DNA from: Flavobacterium ranwuense
GTDB taxonomy: Bacteria > Bacteroidota > Bacteroidia > Flavobacteriales > Flavobacteriaceae
Assembly (NCBI RefSeq): GCF_004349315.1
Contig: NZ_SMLH01000008.1
Location: forward strand, 1-64,000
DNA: 64,000 bases
Direction: 5' to 3'
Below the pieces are notes generated by a model. That model was given only the letters and a program-made list of their open reading frames with translations. It searched no databases and was not told where the DNA came from. The position numbers were made by a program, and so were the translations under genes. Shown piece by piece: positions 9,820-18,463 of this stretch. The first letter of the stretch is position 1, and every line of letters starts with the position of its first letter.

Positions 9820-9840
9820 CAAATCTTTCTTAGTCTAAAA

Positions 9841-9870
9841 AAACATCCACCAATCATGGATGTTTTTTTT
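9841..9870 (+). terminator. Intrinsic terminator of the PadR-PspC-GIN operon
   Basis: AAACATCCA (9841-9849) pairs with TGGATGTTT (9857-9865) around a 7-nt loop and is followed by a T-run. Confidence 0.9.
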
Positions 9871-9997
9871 GAACTTCATTTATCGAAAATCAAATAATTA
9901 ACCATCTATTTATTACAATAAATAACTATCTGAAATCATGGCAGTCCTATAAACAATTAATTACTTCAACAAATCATCAATCAAAATCAATCAAATT

Positions 9998-12268
9998 ATG
10001 AAAAACAATTTCTTTAAGGCTACACCCTATTTAGCTTTATTTTTGGGAGTTACAACTCTTCAGGCGCAAGAAGGTAAAACAGTAGCCCCTGTAAACAATA
10101 AAGCAATATCAAAGTATGATTATCATGATACTTTTGGCCCAAATTTTTATACTAAAAACGGTACAGATTCCCACTCAGCAAGCGGTCAACCCGGAGCAAA
10201 GTACTGGCAAAACAGAGCCGATTATCAATTGACTGCTGTCTTGAATGAGAAAAACAATGAGATTATTGGTTCTGAAATTTTGACTTACACGAACAATAGC
10301 CCAGATAAGATTTCTTTTTTATGGATGAACGTGGATCAGAATTTATTTAAAAACAATTCCCTTGGAGAAACTGTTATTCCAATAACCGGAAGTCGCAACG
10401 GAGATAAAGGGCAAGTTTTTGACGGTGGTCATAAAATAAAATCGATAAAAATAGTTTCTGGAAAAAATGGAAAGACTGTCGAAACAGAAGCTAAATTTGA
10501 AATAATCGATACACGAATGCAAGTTTTCCTTCCTCAAGATTTGAATCCAAATGGAGCAAGCATCAAACTTAAAATTGACTTTTCATTTATTTCGCCAGAC
10601 TTTGGGTCAGATAGAATGGGAGTTTTAGAAACCAAAAACGGCAAAGTATTTACCATGGCGCAATGGTATCCAAGAATGTGTGTTTATGACGATGTCAAAG
10701 GTTGGAATAGCTTACCTTATTTAGGCGCTGGAGAATTTTATCTGGAATTTGGTGACTTTGATGTAACCATTACAGCTCCTGCAAATCATATCGTAGTTAG
10801 CTCCGGTGAATTAATGAATCCATCTGAAGTATACACCGCTGAACAACAAAAACGTTGGGCAACAGCTTCCCAAAGCGACAAAACAATTGCAATTCGTTCT
10901 GCAGAAGAAGTGACAAATACTGCTTCAAGACCTTCAGGAAAAGCTACTTTGAACTGGCATTTTAAAATAAAAAATGCACGTGATGTTTCCTGGGCATCTT
11001 CGGCAGCATTTATTATTGATGCCGCAAAAATCAATTTGCCAAGCGGTAAAAAATCGTTAGCCATTTCAGCCTATCCTGTTGAGAGTTCTGGTCAAGATGC
11101 TTGGAGCCGCGCCACTGAATACACAAAATCATCGGTTGAGAATTATTCAAAACGATGGTTCGAGTATCCTTATCACGCAGCAACAAATGTAGCAGGAAAC
11201 GAAGGTGGAATGGAGTATCCTGCAATTGTTTTTTGTGATTGGCAATCAAAAGGCAGTGAGCTATGGAGAGTTACGGACCATGAATTTGGACACGGATGGT
11301 TCCCAATGATTGTGGGCTCTAACGAACGTTTATTTGCTTGGATGGACGAAGGCTTAAATACCTTTATCAACTCACTGAGTTCCGAGGATTTTAACAACGG
11401 AGAGTACAAATCGAAACCAAAAGACATGCACAGAATGTCTAAAAGATTAACCAATCCGGAATTAGAACCTATTATGACTGCTCCTGACGGGATGAAAGAA
11501 TCAAATCTAGGGTTGCTGGCTTATGAAAAACCATCTTCCGGGTTAGTTATGTTGCGTGAACAAGTGTTAGGCAAGGAACGATTTGATAAGGCTTTTAGAG
11601 TTTATACGGAACGCTGGGCTTTTAAACATCCAACGCCAGATGATTTTTTCAGAACTATAGAAAATGTTTCCGGAGAGGATTTAAACTGGTTTTGGAGAGC
11701 TTGGTTTGTAAACAATTGGAGTTTAGACCAAGGCATTTCAAAGATTAAGTATTTGAAAAATGATCCAAAATTGGGAGCTCTTATTTACATTGAAAATCTG
11801 GAAAAAATGGCTATGCCTGTAGTATTAGAAATTAAAACCAAAAGTGGCGCAACTAACCGTGTGCAACTTCCAGTAGAAATCTGGCAACGCAACACGAATT
11901 GGGTATTTAGAAATGCTTCTACGGAAGAAATTGAAACCATTACCATAGATCCAGATTACGCTTTACCTGATGTAAACACAAAAAATAATGTGTGGAGTTC
12001 GGACAAAAGTGAGTTAGAAAAAGCAGTTATTTTAGATAGTTATGTTGGTAGTTTTTCAAGTAAACAAATTCCGGTAGAAATTATTTTAACAGAAAACAAT
12101 GGCAATCTTACTGCAAATGCGACAGGTCAACCGACGCTTACTTTAGACTCAATAGGTAAAGACAAATTTGGTTTTGAACAAGCAGGAATTGAAATTCATT
12201 TTAACGAAACTAAAAATGAATTTAAATTTAAAGTAAATGGTCAAGAATTCTTGTTTACAAAGGCTTAA
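9998..12268 (+). CDS. M1-family zinc metallopeptidase (aminopeptidase)
   Basis: This 756-residue protein has an N-terminal signal peptide (ends LQAQ, about residue 24). The zinc site HEFGH is at residues 428-432, followed after 18 residues by the third ligand in MDEGLNTF (Glu 451), giving the gluzincin pattern HExxH-x18-E. The upstream NEGGMEYPA segment matches the exopeptidase GxMEN region, but with EYP in place of EN. The N-terminal beta-domain and a C-terminal beta domain (about residue 560 onward) are as in other Bacteroidota M1 peptidases. It is exported and probably trims oligopeptides in the periplasm. The gene is monocistronic, with a terminator on each side. Confidence 0.93.
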   Translation: MKNNFFKATPYLALFLGVTTLQAQEGKTVAPVNNKAISKYDYHDTFGPNFYTKNGTDSHSASGQPGAKYWQNRADYQLTAVLNEKNNEIIGSEILTYTNNSPDKISFLWMNVDQNLFKNNSLGETVIPITGSRNGDKGQVFDGGHKIKSIKIVSGKNGKTVETEAKFEIIDTRMQVFLPQDLNPNGASIKLKIDFSFISPDFGSDRMGVLETKNGKVFTMAQWYPRMCVYDDVKGWNSLPYLGAGEFYLEFGDFDVTITAPANHIVVSSGELMNPSEVYTAEQQKRWATASQSDKTIAIRSAEEVTNTASRPSGKATLNWHFKIKNARDVSWASSAAFIIDAAKINLPSGKKSLAISAYPVESSGQDAWSRATEYTKSSVENYSKRWFEYPYHAATNVAGNEGGMEYPAIVFCDWQSKGSELWRVTDHEFGHGWFPMIVGSNERLFAWMDEGLNTFINSLSSEDFNNGEYKSKPKDMHRMSKRLTNPELEPIMTAPDGMKESNLGLLAYEKPSSGLVMLREQVLGKERFDKAFRVYTERWAFKHPTPDDFFRTIENVSGEDLNWFWRAWFVNNWSLDQGISKIKYLKNDPKLGALIYIENLEKMAMPVVLEIKTKSGATNRVQLPVEIWQRNTNWVFRNASTEEIETITIDPDYALPDVNTKNNVWSSDKSELEKAVILDSYVGSFSSKQIPVEIILTENNGNLTANATGQPTLTLDSIGKDKFGFEQAGIEIHFNETKNEFKFKVNGQEFLFTKA

Positions 12269-12330
12269 AATAAATTCGTTAAGAAAAAAGCTATTTATCG
12301 ATAAATAAAATCATTTTACAAAAATCAAAA

Positions 12331-12360
12331 AATCATCCATCACAAGTGGATGATTTTTTT
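12331..12360 (+). terminator. Intrinsic terminator of the M1 peptidase gene
   Basis: AATCATCCA (12331-12339) pairs with TGGATGATT (12347-12355), followed by a T-run. The arm core CATCCA/TGGATG is the same as in the terminator at 9841. Confidence 0.9.
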
Positions 12361-12367
12361 ATATTTG
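12360..12367 (+). promoter_or_regulatory. -7 promoter element for the second GIN gene
   Basis: TATATTTG matches TAnnTTTG and starts in the last T of the preceding terminator. The start codon is 23 nt further on. No clear -33 TTG is visible. Confidence 0.5.
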
Positions 12368-12390
12368 TGTAGACTCTAATATAAATAACT

Positions 12391-13224
12391 ATGAAAAAAT
12401 ATACTGCTATACTCCTACTCCTTTTATCAACTACATTGACATTTGCACAGAAAAAGGAAAAAATAAAAGGCTCAAAAACAGTAACTGTGGAACAAAGAGA
12501 AGTTGGGAATTTCGAGTCGCTAACTGTTGAAGACAATCTCGAAGTATACTTGGAAAGAGGTGAAAAAACCGAACTAAAAATTGAAGCCGATGAAAATTTA
12601 CACGATATTATTTCGCTGGATTTAATAGACAATATGCTTCGTATTTATACCTCAAAACAAGCCACCAATTATAAGAAACTGATTGTTAGAATAACGTATA
12701 CCAATGATTTAAAACTGATTACTTCAAAAAACGAAACGACAATAAATGCAATTCAAGAAATTTTATTAAACGACCTTACCCTTAAAACATACGATACATC
12801 CAAACTATTTTTGAATGTGAATGCTAAAAACTTCGTATTACAATCTGATGATAAATCAAAAACAGAACTCAATTTAAAATCAGAAAATACTACTATCGAA
12901 TTAAGTAAAAATGCATCTCTAAAAGCCTTAGTTACCACAACTGATTTGAAAGTGGATATGTACCAAAAATCAAATGCAACTATCGAAGGAGACGCAACTA
13001 ATGCCATCATTCGGTTGGATAATAACTCGAGCTTAACCGGAAATAAGTTAACTATAAAAAATGTTGATGTAACCACAGAAAGTTATTCCAATTGCACCGT
13101 AAATGCGGTAACATCAGTTATTATAGACGCTGCAAATAAATCAGAAATTCAACTTGTGGGCGCTCCAAAAATTGAAATCCGAAAATTTGCCGATGAAGCT
13201 AAATTGATAAAAAAATTGAAATAG
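12391..13224 (+). CDS. Head GIN domain (DUF2807) secreted protein
   Basis: The 277-residue protein has a signal peptide (ends TLTFAQ) and a DUF2807 region beginning VGNFESLTVEDNLEVYLERGEKTELKI. Poorly conserved beta-helix rungs follow (KNASLKALV, SNATIEGDATNAIIRL, NNSSLTGNKLTI). It differs from the GIN lipoprotein at 9079 by having no lipobox Cys and no SSG repeats, so it is predicted to be soluble in the periplasm or processed further. The gene is monocistronic: a terminator and a -7 element lie directly upstream. Its function is unknown. Confidence 0.85.
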   Translation: MKKYTAILLLLLSTTLTFAQKKEKIKGSKTVTVEQREVGNFESLTVEDNLEVYLERGEKTELKIEADENLHDIISLDLIDNMLRIYTSKQATNYKKLIVRITYTNDLKLITSKNETTINAIQEILLNDLTLKTYDTSKLFLNVNAKNFVLQSDDKSKTELNLKSENTTIELSKNASLKALVTTTDLKVDMYQKSNATIEGDATNAIIRLDNNSSLTGNKLTIKNVDVTTESYSNCTVNAVTSVIIDAANKSEIQLVGAPKIEIRKFADEAKLIKKLK

Positions 13225-13228
13225 GAAA

Positions 13229-13259
13229 CCCTCTCCCCAACCCTTTCCAAAGGAGAGGG
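13229..13259. repeat. CCCTCTCC...GGAGAGGG intergenic inverted repeat
   Basis: CCCTCTCC (13229-13236) pairs with GGAGAGGG (13252-13259). The intervening CCAACCCTTTCC is a near-repeat of the left arm. From memory, motifs of the form CCCTCTCCCCAACCCT are dispersed in many bacterial genomes. It lies between the convergent GIN and trxB genes, just before a regular terminator. Confidence 0.6.
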
Positions 13260-13296
13260 AGTAAAAACTGGATTGATCCTATATATCCTAACCAAC

Positions 13297-13334
13297 AAAA
13301 AGTCCCACTTGCAAAGGCAAATGGGACTTTTTTT
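13297..13334. terminator. Bidirectional terminator between GIN gene and trxB
   Basis: AGTCCCA (13301-13307) pairs with TGGGACT (13322-13328), with an inner TTGC/GCAA extension, an A-run before and a T-run after. It suits both convergent genes. Confidence 0.88.
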
Positions 13335-13356
13335 ATCTTAAAAAATCAGATTCTGA

Positions 13357-14304
13357 TTATTCTTTAGAAGCCAAATATCTTTCAGCATCAAGAGCTGCCA
13401 TACAGCCCGTTCCGGCTGCTGTAATCGCTTGACGATATACATGATCCGCAGCATCGCCCGCTACGAAAACGCCATCAACATTTGTTTTTGAAGTTCCTGG
13501 AGTATTGATAATATATCCTGTTTCGTCTAATGTGATATAATCTTTGAAAATATCTGTATTTGGTTTGTGACCAATAGCTACGAAGAAACCTGTTGCAGAA
13601 ATATCAAAAACTTCATTTGTAGTTTTATTTAAAGCCTTCACAGCAGTAACTACTTGCTCATCACCTAATACTTCTACAGTATCGTGATTCATTAATATAG
13701 TAATGTTTTCTGTTTTTCGAACGCGTTCTTCCATGATTTTAGAAGCTCTGAATTTTTCGCTGCGCACTAACATTGTTACTTTTTTACACAATTTGGACAA
13801 ATAGTGTGCTTCTTCACAAGCTGAATCTCCTGCTCCTACAATTACTACTTCTTGATTTCTATAGAAAAAACCGTCACAAACAGCACATGCAGAAACTCCT
13901 CCACCCATTTTTAAATAGTGTTGTTCTGATGGTAAACCTAAATATTTAGCCGATGCTCCTGTCGAAATAATTACAGTTTCACAATGCAATTCTTTTGTGC
14001 CATTGATCCAAACTTTATGAATATCTTCTGAAAAATCTACTTTTGTTGCCCAACCATCACGAACATCAGTACCAAAACGTTGTGATTGAGATTGCAATTG
14101 AACCATCATTTCAGGACCCGTAACACCATCAACATAACCCGGAAAGTTCTCTACTTCATTGGTTGTTGTCAGTTGACCTCCAGGTTGGATTCCTTGGTAT
14201 AAAACAGGGTTCATATTAGCTCTGGCGGCATAAATAGCTGCAGTATAACCAGCTGGACCAGAACCTATAATAAGACATTTAATTTTTTCGATTGTATCAG
14301 ACAT
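13357..14304 (-). CDS. trxB: Thioredoxin-disulfide reductase
   Basis: This 315-residue flavoprotein transfers electrons from NADPH to thioredoxin. Its features are the FAD-binding GSGPAGYTAAIYAARA motif near the N-terminus, the redox-active CAVC at about residue 142 followed by DGFFYRN, the NADPH-binding GAGDSACEEA, and the C-terminal FAD motif VFVAGDAADHVYRQ. Length and domain order are normal for the low-molecular-weight bacterial class. It is monocistronic: a -7 element lies 29 nt upstream and a bidirectional terminator downstream. Confidence 0.97.
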   Translation of the reverse strand: MSDTIEKIKCLIIGSGPAGYTAAIYAARANMNPVLYQGIQPGGQLTTTNEVENFPGYVDGVTGPEMMVQLQSQSQRFGTDVRDGWATKVDFSEDIHKVWINGTKELHCETVIISTGASAKYLGLPSEQHYLKMGGGVSACAVCDGFFYRNQEVVIVGAGDSACEEAHYLSKLCKKVTMLVRSEKFRASKIMEERVRKTENITILMNHDTVEVLGDEQVVTAVKALNKTTNEVFDISATGFFVAIGHKPNTDIFKDYITLDETGYIINTPGTSKTNVDGVFVAGDAADHVYRQAITAAGTGCMAALDAERYLASKE

Positions 14305-14332
14305 GTTGTTTTTTATTACATTTATGAAGTTG

Positions 14333-14340
14333 CAAATGTA
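14333..14340 (-). promoter_or_regulatory. -7 promoter element for trxB
   Basis: On the minus strand TACATTTG matches TAnnTTTG, 28 nt before the trxB start codon. No well-placed TTG is visible. Confidence 0.5.
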
Positions 14341-14421
14341 GTTTTTTAATAAAAAAATATGGCGATAAAAAGATCATTTTTACCTATTCCGAAATAATAT
14401 TCCCCTATTTTGTTTTTTGGT

Positions 14422-14451
14422 TTGGTCAAATAAAAAATAATTCTATCTTTG
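14422..14451 (+). promoter_or_regulatory. Full Bacteroidota promoter for tRNA-Pro
   Basis: TTG at 14422-14424 is followed after 19 nt by TATCTTTG (14444-14451). Both elements and the spacing match the Bacteroidota sigma-A consensus, and the tRNA begins 11 nt later. This is the best promoter in the window. Confidence 0.85.
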
Positions 14452-14462
14452 CACCAGAATTA

Positions 14463-14537
14463 CGGGGTGTAGCGTAGCTCGGTTATCGCGCCTGCTTTGG
14501 GAGCAGGAGGCCGCAGGTTCGAATCCTGCCACCCCGA
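14463..14537 (+). tRNA. tRNA-Pro (anticodon UGG)
   Basis: The cloverleaf folds completely. The acceptor stem is CGGGGTG with CACCCCG, the D-arm is GCGTAGCTCGGTTATCGC, and the anticodon stem CCTGC/GCAGG encloses TTTGGGA with anticodon TGG. The T-arm is GCAGG-TTCGAAT-CCTGC, and the discriminator is A. CCA is not encoded. The gene is single, with its own promoter and a strong terminator directly after it. Confidence 0.97.
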
Positions 14538-14538
14538 C

Positions 14539-14569
14539 AAAAGTCGAACAGAAATGTTCGACTTTTTTG
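14539..14569 (+). terminator. Intrinsic terminator of tRNA-Pro
   Basis: The perfect 12-bp stem AAAAGTCGAACA/TGTTCGACTTTT (14539-14550 with 14555-14566) has a GAAA tetraloop and a T-run. Confidence 0.93.
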
Positions 14570-14637
14570 TATGATAAAATCATCATGGCATCCCGAAAAG
14601 ATGAAACCGAAAGGTCCTAAGAATGGACCTTTACAAC

Positions 14638-15387
14638 CTAATTCGTAAAATAAGGTTGTAAAATATCTTCAAAATTATACAAACCTTTACTTTTGTTTTT
14701 TAAATTTTCGGCAACAAAAATCACACCGCTACCAAATGCTTCCCTTGAAATGGATTCGTGAATCAGTCGAACCGTTTGAAATGGAAATCCAAAAATTATT
14801 TCATGTTTCCCAACAATACCCCCTGCCCTAACCGAATTTATATTCTCTTTTTCAACATCCAATGCTTCCGCAATTTTAATTGCAGTACCTGAGGTTCCCT
14901 CTTTTAATTTAAAATGCTCTTCATTGATTTCAACATCTACCCATGGCGCAATTTTTTTTAAAAATTTAGCTGCAAATAATAAATAATTAACCCCTAAAGT
15001 AATATTTGGAGACCAAAACACAGTGGTTTGTAGTGCTAATTCTTTCAGTAATTCTATTTCCTTTTCTGTATAATGAGATATAGCCGAAATAATTTTAATT
15101 TCCCGCTCAGCAGCTATTAATCCATAAGTGTAAATTCCTTGATCTGAAGAAAAATCAATAATAATATCCACCGGATGTTTATCTAAAAGTTCTTCCATTG
15201 AAATTTTAGAACTGGAATATATTAATCCAGGCTCATCAGAATGTACCCCTAAGAATTCAGGAACTGATCTATGTTCTAAAAGTGTACTTTGCCTTAACAC
15301 CCATTCCAAACAAAATTCTTTATTTTGAAGAATTACTGAAGCTACGGCTTTACCTGTTTTTCCAAATCCTATTAGTCCAATTTTCAT
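14638..15387 (-). CDS. Divergent dihydrodipicolinate reductase (DapB) paralogue, probably not a normal DapB
   Basis: The 249-residue protein has the DapB layout: an N-terminal Rossmann domain with IGFGKTGKAVA, IDFSSDQG in the position of DFSxP, SPNITLGVNYLLF in place of SNFSLGVN, and the C-terminal domain. The catalytic segment, HHxxKxDAPSGTA in true DapB, reads EHFKLKEGTSGTA here: the first His is Glu, the catalytic Lys position is Leu (Lys residues lie one position either side), and DAP is EGT. The GTA phosphate/substrate turn is kept. A complete canonical DapB lies 3 kb away at 18464, so this copy is free to have another substrate. It is monocistronic. NAD(P)H-dependent reductase activity is plausible but unproven. 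Confidence 0.75.
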   Translation of the reverse strand: MKIGLIGFGKTGKAVASVILQNKEFCLEWVLRQSTLLEHRSVPEFLGVHSDEPGLIYSSSKISMEELLDKHPVDIIIDFSSDQGIYTYGLIAAEREIKIISAISHYTEKEIELLKELALQTTVFWSPNITLGVNYLLFAAKFLKKIAPWVDVEINEEHFKLKEGTSGTAIKIAEALDVEKENINSVRAGGIVGKHEIIFGFPFQTVRLIHESISREAFGSGVIFVAENLKNKSKGLYNFEDILQPYFTN

Positions 15388-15988
15388 GTTATTGTTTTTA
15401 TTTTTTATTAAAATATAGAAGCATGTATTAATTTGAATAATTAAATTACTTCTGAAATAATTTTATTTCTATTTTTACCCTTATCAGATGTTTTTGAAAC
15501 ATTGTTTTTTCGAAATGGCGCTGACTGCTTTTTTTATAAAAATCTAATTGTGAAGATTAATAAGTATTCAAATTTCAAATAAAACCGATAAAAGGTTCAG
15601 CAACAAACCCCCTATTAAAAGAAAATAAATCGAGGCATAGAAATCTAAAAAATAAGCTCATAACACTATTTATACCTGTTAATGTAAACATAGACATTTC
15701 AATCTAGGTACAGCCACAGGATATCTTTTATTATACCAATTAATTTGATTATTTGATATTCTTCATTTTTCAGATAAATAAATATTAAAATCTTGTCTCT
15801 TGCACATATGGTGGTAAAAAACATCGGGATTGAAACGAACCGCTGGAATAGCTCCCGAAAATCATATCCGTTTTAAAAATTCGAATCTGTCAAATAGCGA
15901 CTAATCAACCTTTAACAAATGTTAACAAAATAGATTTTTAGAAACCATAAATAATTGTATTTTTACGGTTCAAAATTTAGAAAAATAA
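15388..15988. other. 601-nt intergenic region upstream of parA
   Basis: This AT-rich spacer has no convincing ORF, and I find no parS-like GTTCCACGTGGAAC palindrome. The only structured part is a possible degenerate copy of the AGCC...GGAATAGCTCC element: AGCCACAGGATATC near 15712-15725 and CGGGATTGAAACGAACCGCTGGAATAGCTCC at about 15825-15855. The last 100 nt contain short TTAAC/GTTAAC motifs but no clear TAnnTTTG for parA. Confidence 0.5.
15712..15855 (+). repeat. Possible degenerate copy of the structured intergenic element
   Basis: The right edge (GGGATTGAAACGAACC, then CTGGAATAGCTCC) resembles the right edge of copy 1 (GATTGAAATGG, then CAGGAATTAGCTCC). The left edge AGCCACAGGATATCTTTTA is only loosely similar. 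About 80 nt of unrelated sequence separates the halves. It is listed as tentative. Confidence 0.3.
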
Positions 15989-16756
15989 ATGGGCAAAATC
16001 ATCGCGATTGCTAATCAAAAAGGTGGAGTTGGAAAGACTACAACGTCTGTAAATCTGGCTGCTTCACTGGGTGTTTTAGAAAAGAAAGTGTTACTTATTG
16101 ATGCTGACCCCCAGGCAAATGCCTCATCAGGATTGGGTATTGATGTTGAATCTGTCGAAATTGGCACGTACCAAATTCTGGAACATAGTCATACGCCCAA
16201 AGAGGCCATTATAAAATGTTCCGCTCCAAATGTAGATGTGATTCCATCCCATATTGATCTCGTTGCTATTGAAATCGAATTAGTCGATAAAGAAAACAGG
16301 GAGTATATGCTTAAAAAAGCATTGGAAAGTGTCAAAGATGACTACGATTATATCATTATAGATTGCGCACCCTCTCTTGGATTACTTACCTTGAATGCTT
16401 TGACTGCTGCAGATTCTGTAATTATTCCTATTCAATGTGAGTATTTTGCATTAGAAGGTTTGGGCAAATTATTGAATACAATAAAAAGCATCCAAAAAAT
16501 TCACAATCCGGATTTAGATATCGAAGGGTTATTATTGACCATGTTTGACTCGAGATTGCGTTTATCAAACCAAGTAGTTGAAGAGGTTCAAAAACATTTT
16601 AACGACATGGTTTTTGATACCATTATTCAAAGAAATGTAAAACTGAGCGAAGCGCCAAGCTTTGGAGAAAGTATAATAAACTACGATGCCACAAGCAAAG
16701 GAGCTACTAACTACTTACATCTTGCTCAAGAAGTTATAAAGAAAAACAGTAAATAG
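15989..16756 (+). CDS. parA: Chromosome partition ATPase ParA (Soj)
   Basis: This 255-residue deviant Walker ATPase has the KGGVGKTT P-loop at residues 11-18, DADPQANASSGLG (Walker A' region) and YIIIDCAPSLGLLTLNAL (Walker B region). The length is typical of chromosomal Soj-type ParA, without the N-terminal DNA-binding extension of plasmid ParA. It works with ParB, encoded 4 nt downstream, in origin segregation. The downstream order parB-DUF5683-dapB-lepB is, as far as I know, conserved in flavobacteria, which argues for a chromosomal rather than plasmid system. Confidence 0.96.
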   Translation: MGKIIAIANQKGGVGKTTTSVNLAASLGVLEKKVLLIDADPQANASSGLGIDVESVEIGTYQILEHSHTPKEAIIKCSAPNVDVIPSHIDLVAIEIELVDKENREYMLKKALESVKDDYDYIIIDCAPSLGLLTLNALTAADSVIIPIQCEYFALEGLGKLLNTIKSIQKIHNPDLDIEGLLLTMFDSRLRLSNQVVEEVQKHFNDMVFDTIIQRNVKLSEAPSFGESIINYDATSKGATNYLHLAQEVIKKNSK

Positions 16757-16760
16757 TTTT

Positions 16761-17660
16761 ATGGCAAAAGCAGTAAAAAAACAAGCATTAGGAAGAGGAT
16801 TATCTGCATTATTGAAAGATCCGGAAAACGATATAAAATCCGTAAACGATAAAAATGCCGATAAAGTTGTAGGGAATATTATTGAGCTTGAAATTGATGC
16901 GATCGAAATAAATCCGTTTCAGCCCAGAAGTAATTTCAATGAAGAATCTCTGAGAGAACTAGCAACTTCTATCAAAGAATTAGGTGTTATTCAGCCGATT
17001 ACCGTACGTAAATTAGACTTCAATAAATACCAATTAATTTCGGGTGAGCGCCGTCTTCGAGCGTCGACTCTTGTGGGGTTAAAAACTGTCCCTGCATACA
17101 TTCGTATTGCAAATGACAACGAATCATTGGTTATGGCTTTGGTGGAAAACATCCAACGTCATGATTTAGATCCAATTGAAATTGCACTTTCGTACCAACG
17201 TTTGATTGATGAAATTCAATTGACTCAGGAACAAATGAGTGAGCGTGTAGGAAAAAAACGTTCTACAATCGCTAATTATTTGAGACTTCTAAAATTAGAC
17301 CCGATAATCCAAACCGGAATTCGTGATGGTTTCATTAGTATGGGGCACGGTCGTGCGATAATCAACATTGAAGATCAAGATATTCAAACTGATATTTATC
17401 AAAAAATTGTGAGTCAAAATCTATCCGTTCGAGATACGGAAGCTTTGGTAAAAAACTATCAGGAAAGCTTAAAACCTAAACCTGCCGGCAAACCAAAAGC
17501 AGCTTCATTTGAAATTGCAGATGCTCACAAAAGTACTTTTACAAATTATTTCGGAACCAAAGTCGATGTAAAAGTAGCAGGAAACGGCAAAGGAAAAATC
17601 ACTATTCCATTTCATTCTGAAGAAGACTTCAATAGAATTATTAAACTAATAAACGAGTAG
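16761..17660 (+). CDS. parB: Chromosome partition protein ParB (Spo0J)
   Basis: This 299-residue protein has the ParB N-terminal CTPase/nuclease-like domain, with box II sequence LISGERRLRAS (the GERRxRA motif) and LVMALVENIQRHDLDPIE. A central HTH follows (LTQEQMSERVGKKRSTIANYLRLLKL), then a C-terminal dimerisation domain after a PKPAGKPK linker. It binds parS and spreads by CTP-dependent clamping; no parS was found in this window. It is translationally coupled to the next gene, whose GTG start shares one base with the parB stop (TAGTG). Confidence 0.96.
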   Translation: MAKAVKKQALGRGLSALLKDPENDIKSVNDKNADKVVGNIIELEIDAIEINPFQPRSNFNEESLRELATSIKELGVIQPITVRKLDFNKYQLISGERRLRASTLVGLKTVPAYIRIANDNESLVMALVENIQRHDLDPIEIALSYQRLIDEIQLTQEQMSERVGKKRSTIANYLRLLKLDPIIQTGIRDGFISMGHGRAIINIEDQDIQTDIYQKIVSQNLSVRDTEALVKNYQESLKPKPAGKPKAASFEIADAHKSTFTNYFGTKVDVKVAGNGKGKITIPFHSEEDFNRIIKLINE

Positions 17661-18220
17661 TGCATAAAATCATTTTCATAGGTCTATTCCTTTTTATTAT
17701 AGGAAACACTACTGTTTTTGCCCAAACGGAAACTAATGCTGTGCTTGTAGCAAAAGATACTTTGAAATCGAATGACATTGACCCGTTAACTCCTGCAAAA
17801 GCAGCTTTTTATTCAGCCGTTTTACCAGGGTTGGGGCAAGCTTACAACAAAAAATACTGGAAAATACCACTGGTTTATGGAGCTATCGGAACCAGTCTCT
17901 ATTTTTATATCGATAGCAATAAAAAATACCATCAATACAGAGACGCTTATAAAAGCCGATTGGAAGGATATGTAACCGATGATTTGGCTTTCTTAGATAA
18001 TAACCGATTGATTGCCGGACAAAAATTTTATCAGAGAAATCGTGACTTATCTGCATTATTTGTTGTGGCTTTTTATGCTTTAAATATTATTGATGCTAAT
18101 GTGGATGCCGCTTTAATACAATTCAATGTAGATGAGAACTTATCAATAAGACCAGTTCTTTATCCGAATGATGTAACATTAAAGACTAATGTAGGACTAA
18201 CATTTAATTATAATTTTTAG
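17660..18220 (+). CDS. DUF5683 membrane protein
   Basis: This 186-residue protein uses a GTG start overlapping the parB stop by one base. A signal peptide (ends VFAQ) is followed by the DUF5683 core PAKAAFYSAVLPGLGQAYNKKYWKIPLVYGAIGTSLYFY, with its AxxxSxxxPGxGQxYNxxYWK signature. Two hydrophobic stretches lie around 60-85 and 125-145. Function is unknown. Its coupling to parB and place ahead of dapB and lepB suggest only cotranscription. Confidence 0.88.
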   Translation: MHKIIFIGLFLFIIGNTTVFAQTETNAVLVAKDTLKSNDIDPLTPAKAAFYSAVLPGLGQAYNKKYWKIPLVYGAIGTSLYFYIDSNKKYHQYRDAYKSRLEGYVTDDLAFLDNNRLIAGQKFYQRNRDLSALFVVAFYALNIIDANVDAALIQFNVDENLSIRPVLYPNDVTLKTNVGLTFNYNF

Positions 18221-18258
18221 AAACCAAAAGCTTACATAAAGAAAAATAACAGCTCATT

Positions 18259-18459
18259 ATGTCATTAATTAATAAAATAGGGAAGAAATATTTTTTTATT
18301 ATAACTACAGTTTTGTTATTAATCACTTTAATAAATTATTCAGAAATTAAAGAGCTTGAGGCTATTCGAATGAATAATTTCTTTTCTGGATTTATCGCTG
18401 GAATTTTAATAGGGCTCTTGTTTGCAGGAATCGTAAATTATTCAAAATTTAAAAAATAA
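18259..18459 (+). CDS. Small two-helix membrane protein
   Basis: A 66-residue protein with a basic N-terminus and two hydrophobic helices (about 11-25 and 42-60, the second Gly-rich: FIAGILIGLLFAGI). It lies in line between the DUF5683 gene and dapB, 4 nt before the dapB start, so it is very likely expressed in the same transcript. I recognise no family. Confidence 0.65.
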   Translation: MSLINKIGKKYFFIITTVLLLITLINYSEIKELEAIRMNNFFSGFIAGILIGLLFAGIVNYSKFKK

Positions 18460-18463
18460 ACAA

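Noticed and set aside
13229..13259. Second terminator after the GIN gene
   Set aside because: The stem lacks an adjacent T-run and the standard terminator at 13297 follows; it fits better as a dispersed intergenic repeat.
15388..15988. Possible parS or replication origin next to parAB
   Set aside because: No GTTCCACGTGGAAC-like palindrome, DnaA box cluster or dnaA/dnaN gene is visible here; recF lies 12 kb away. Partition genes alone do not mark an origin.
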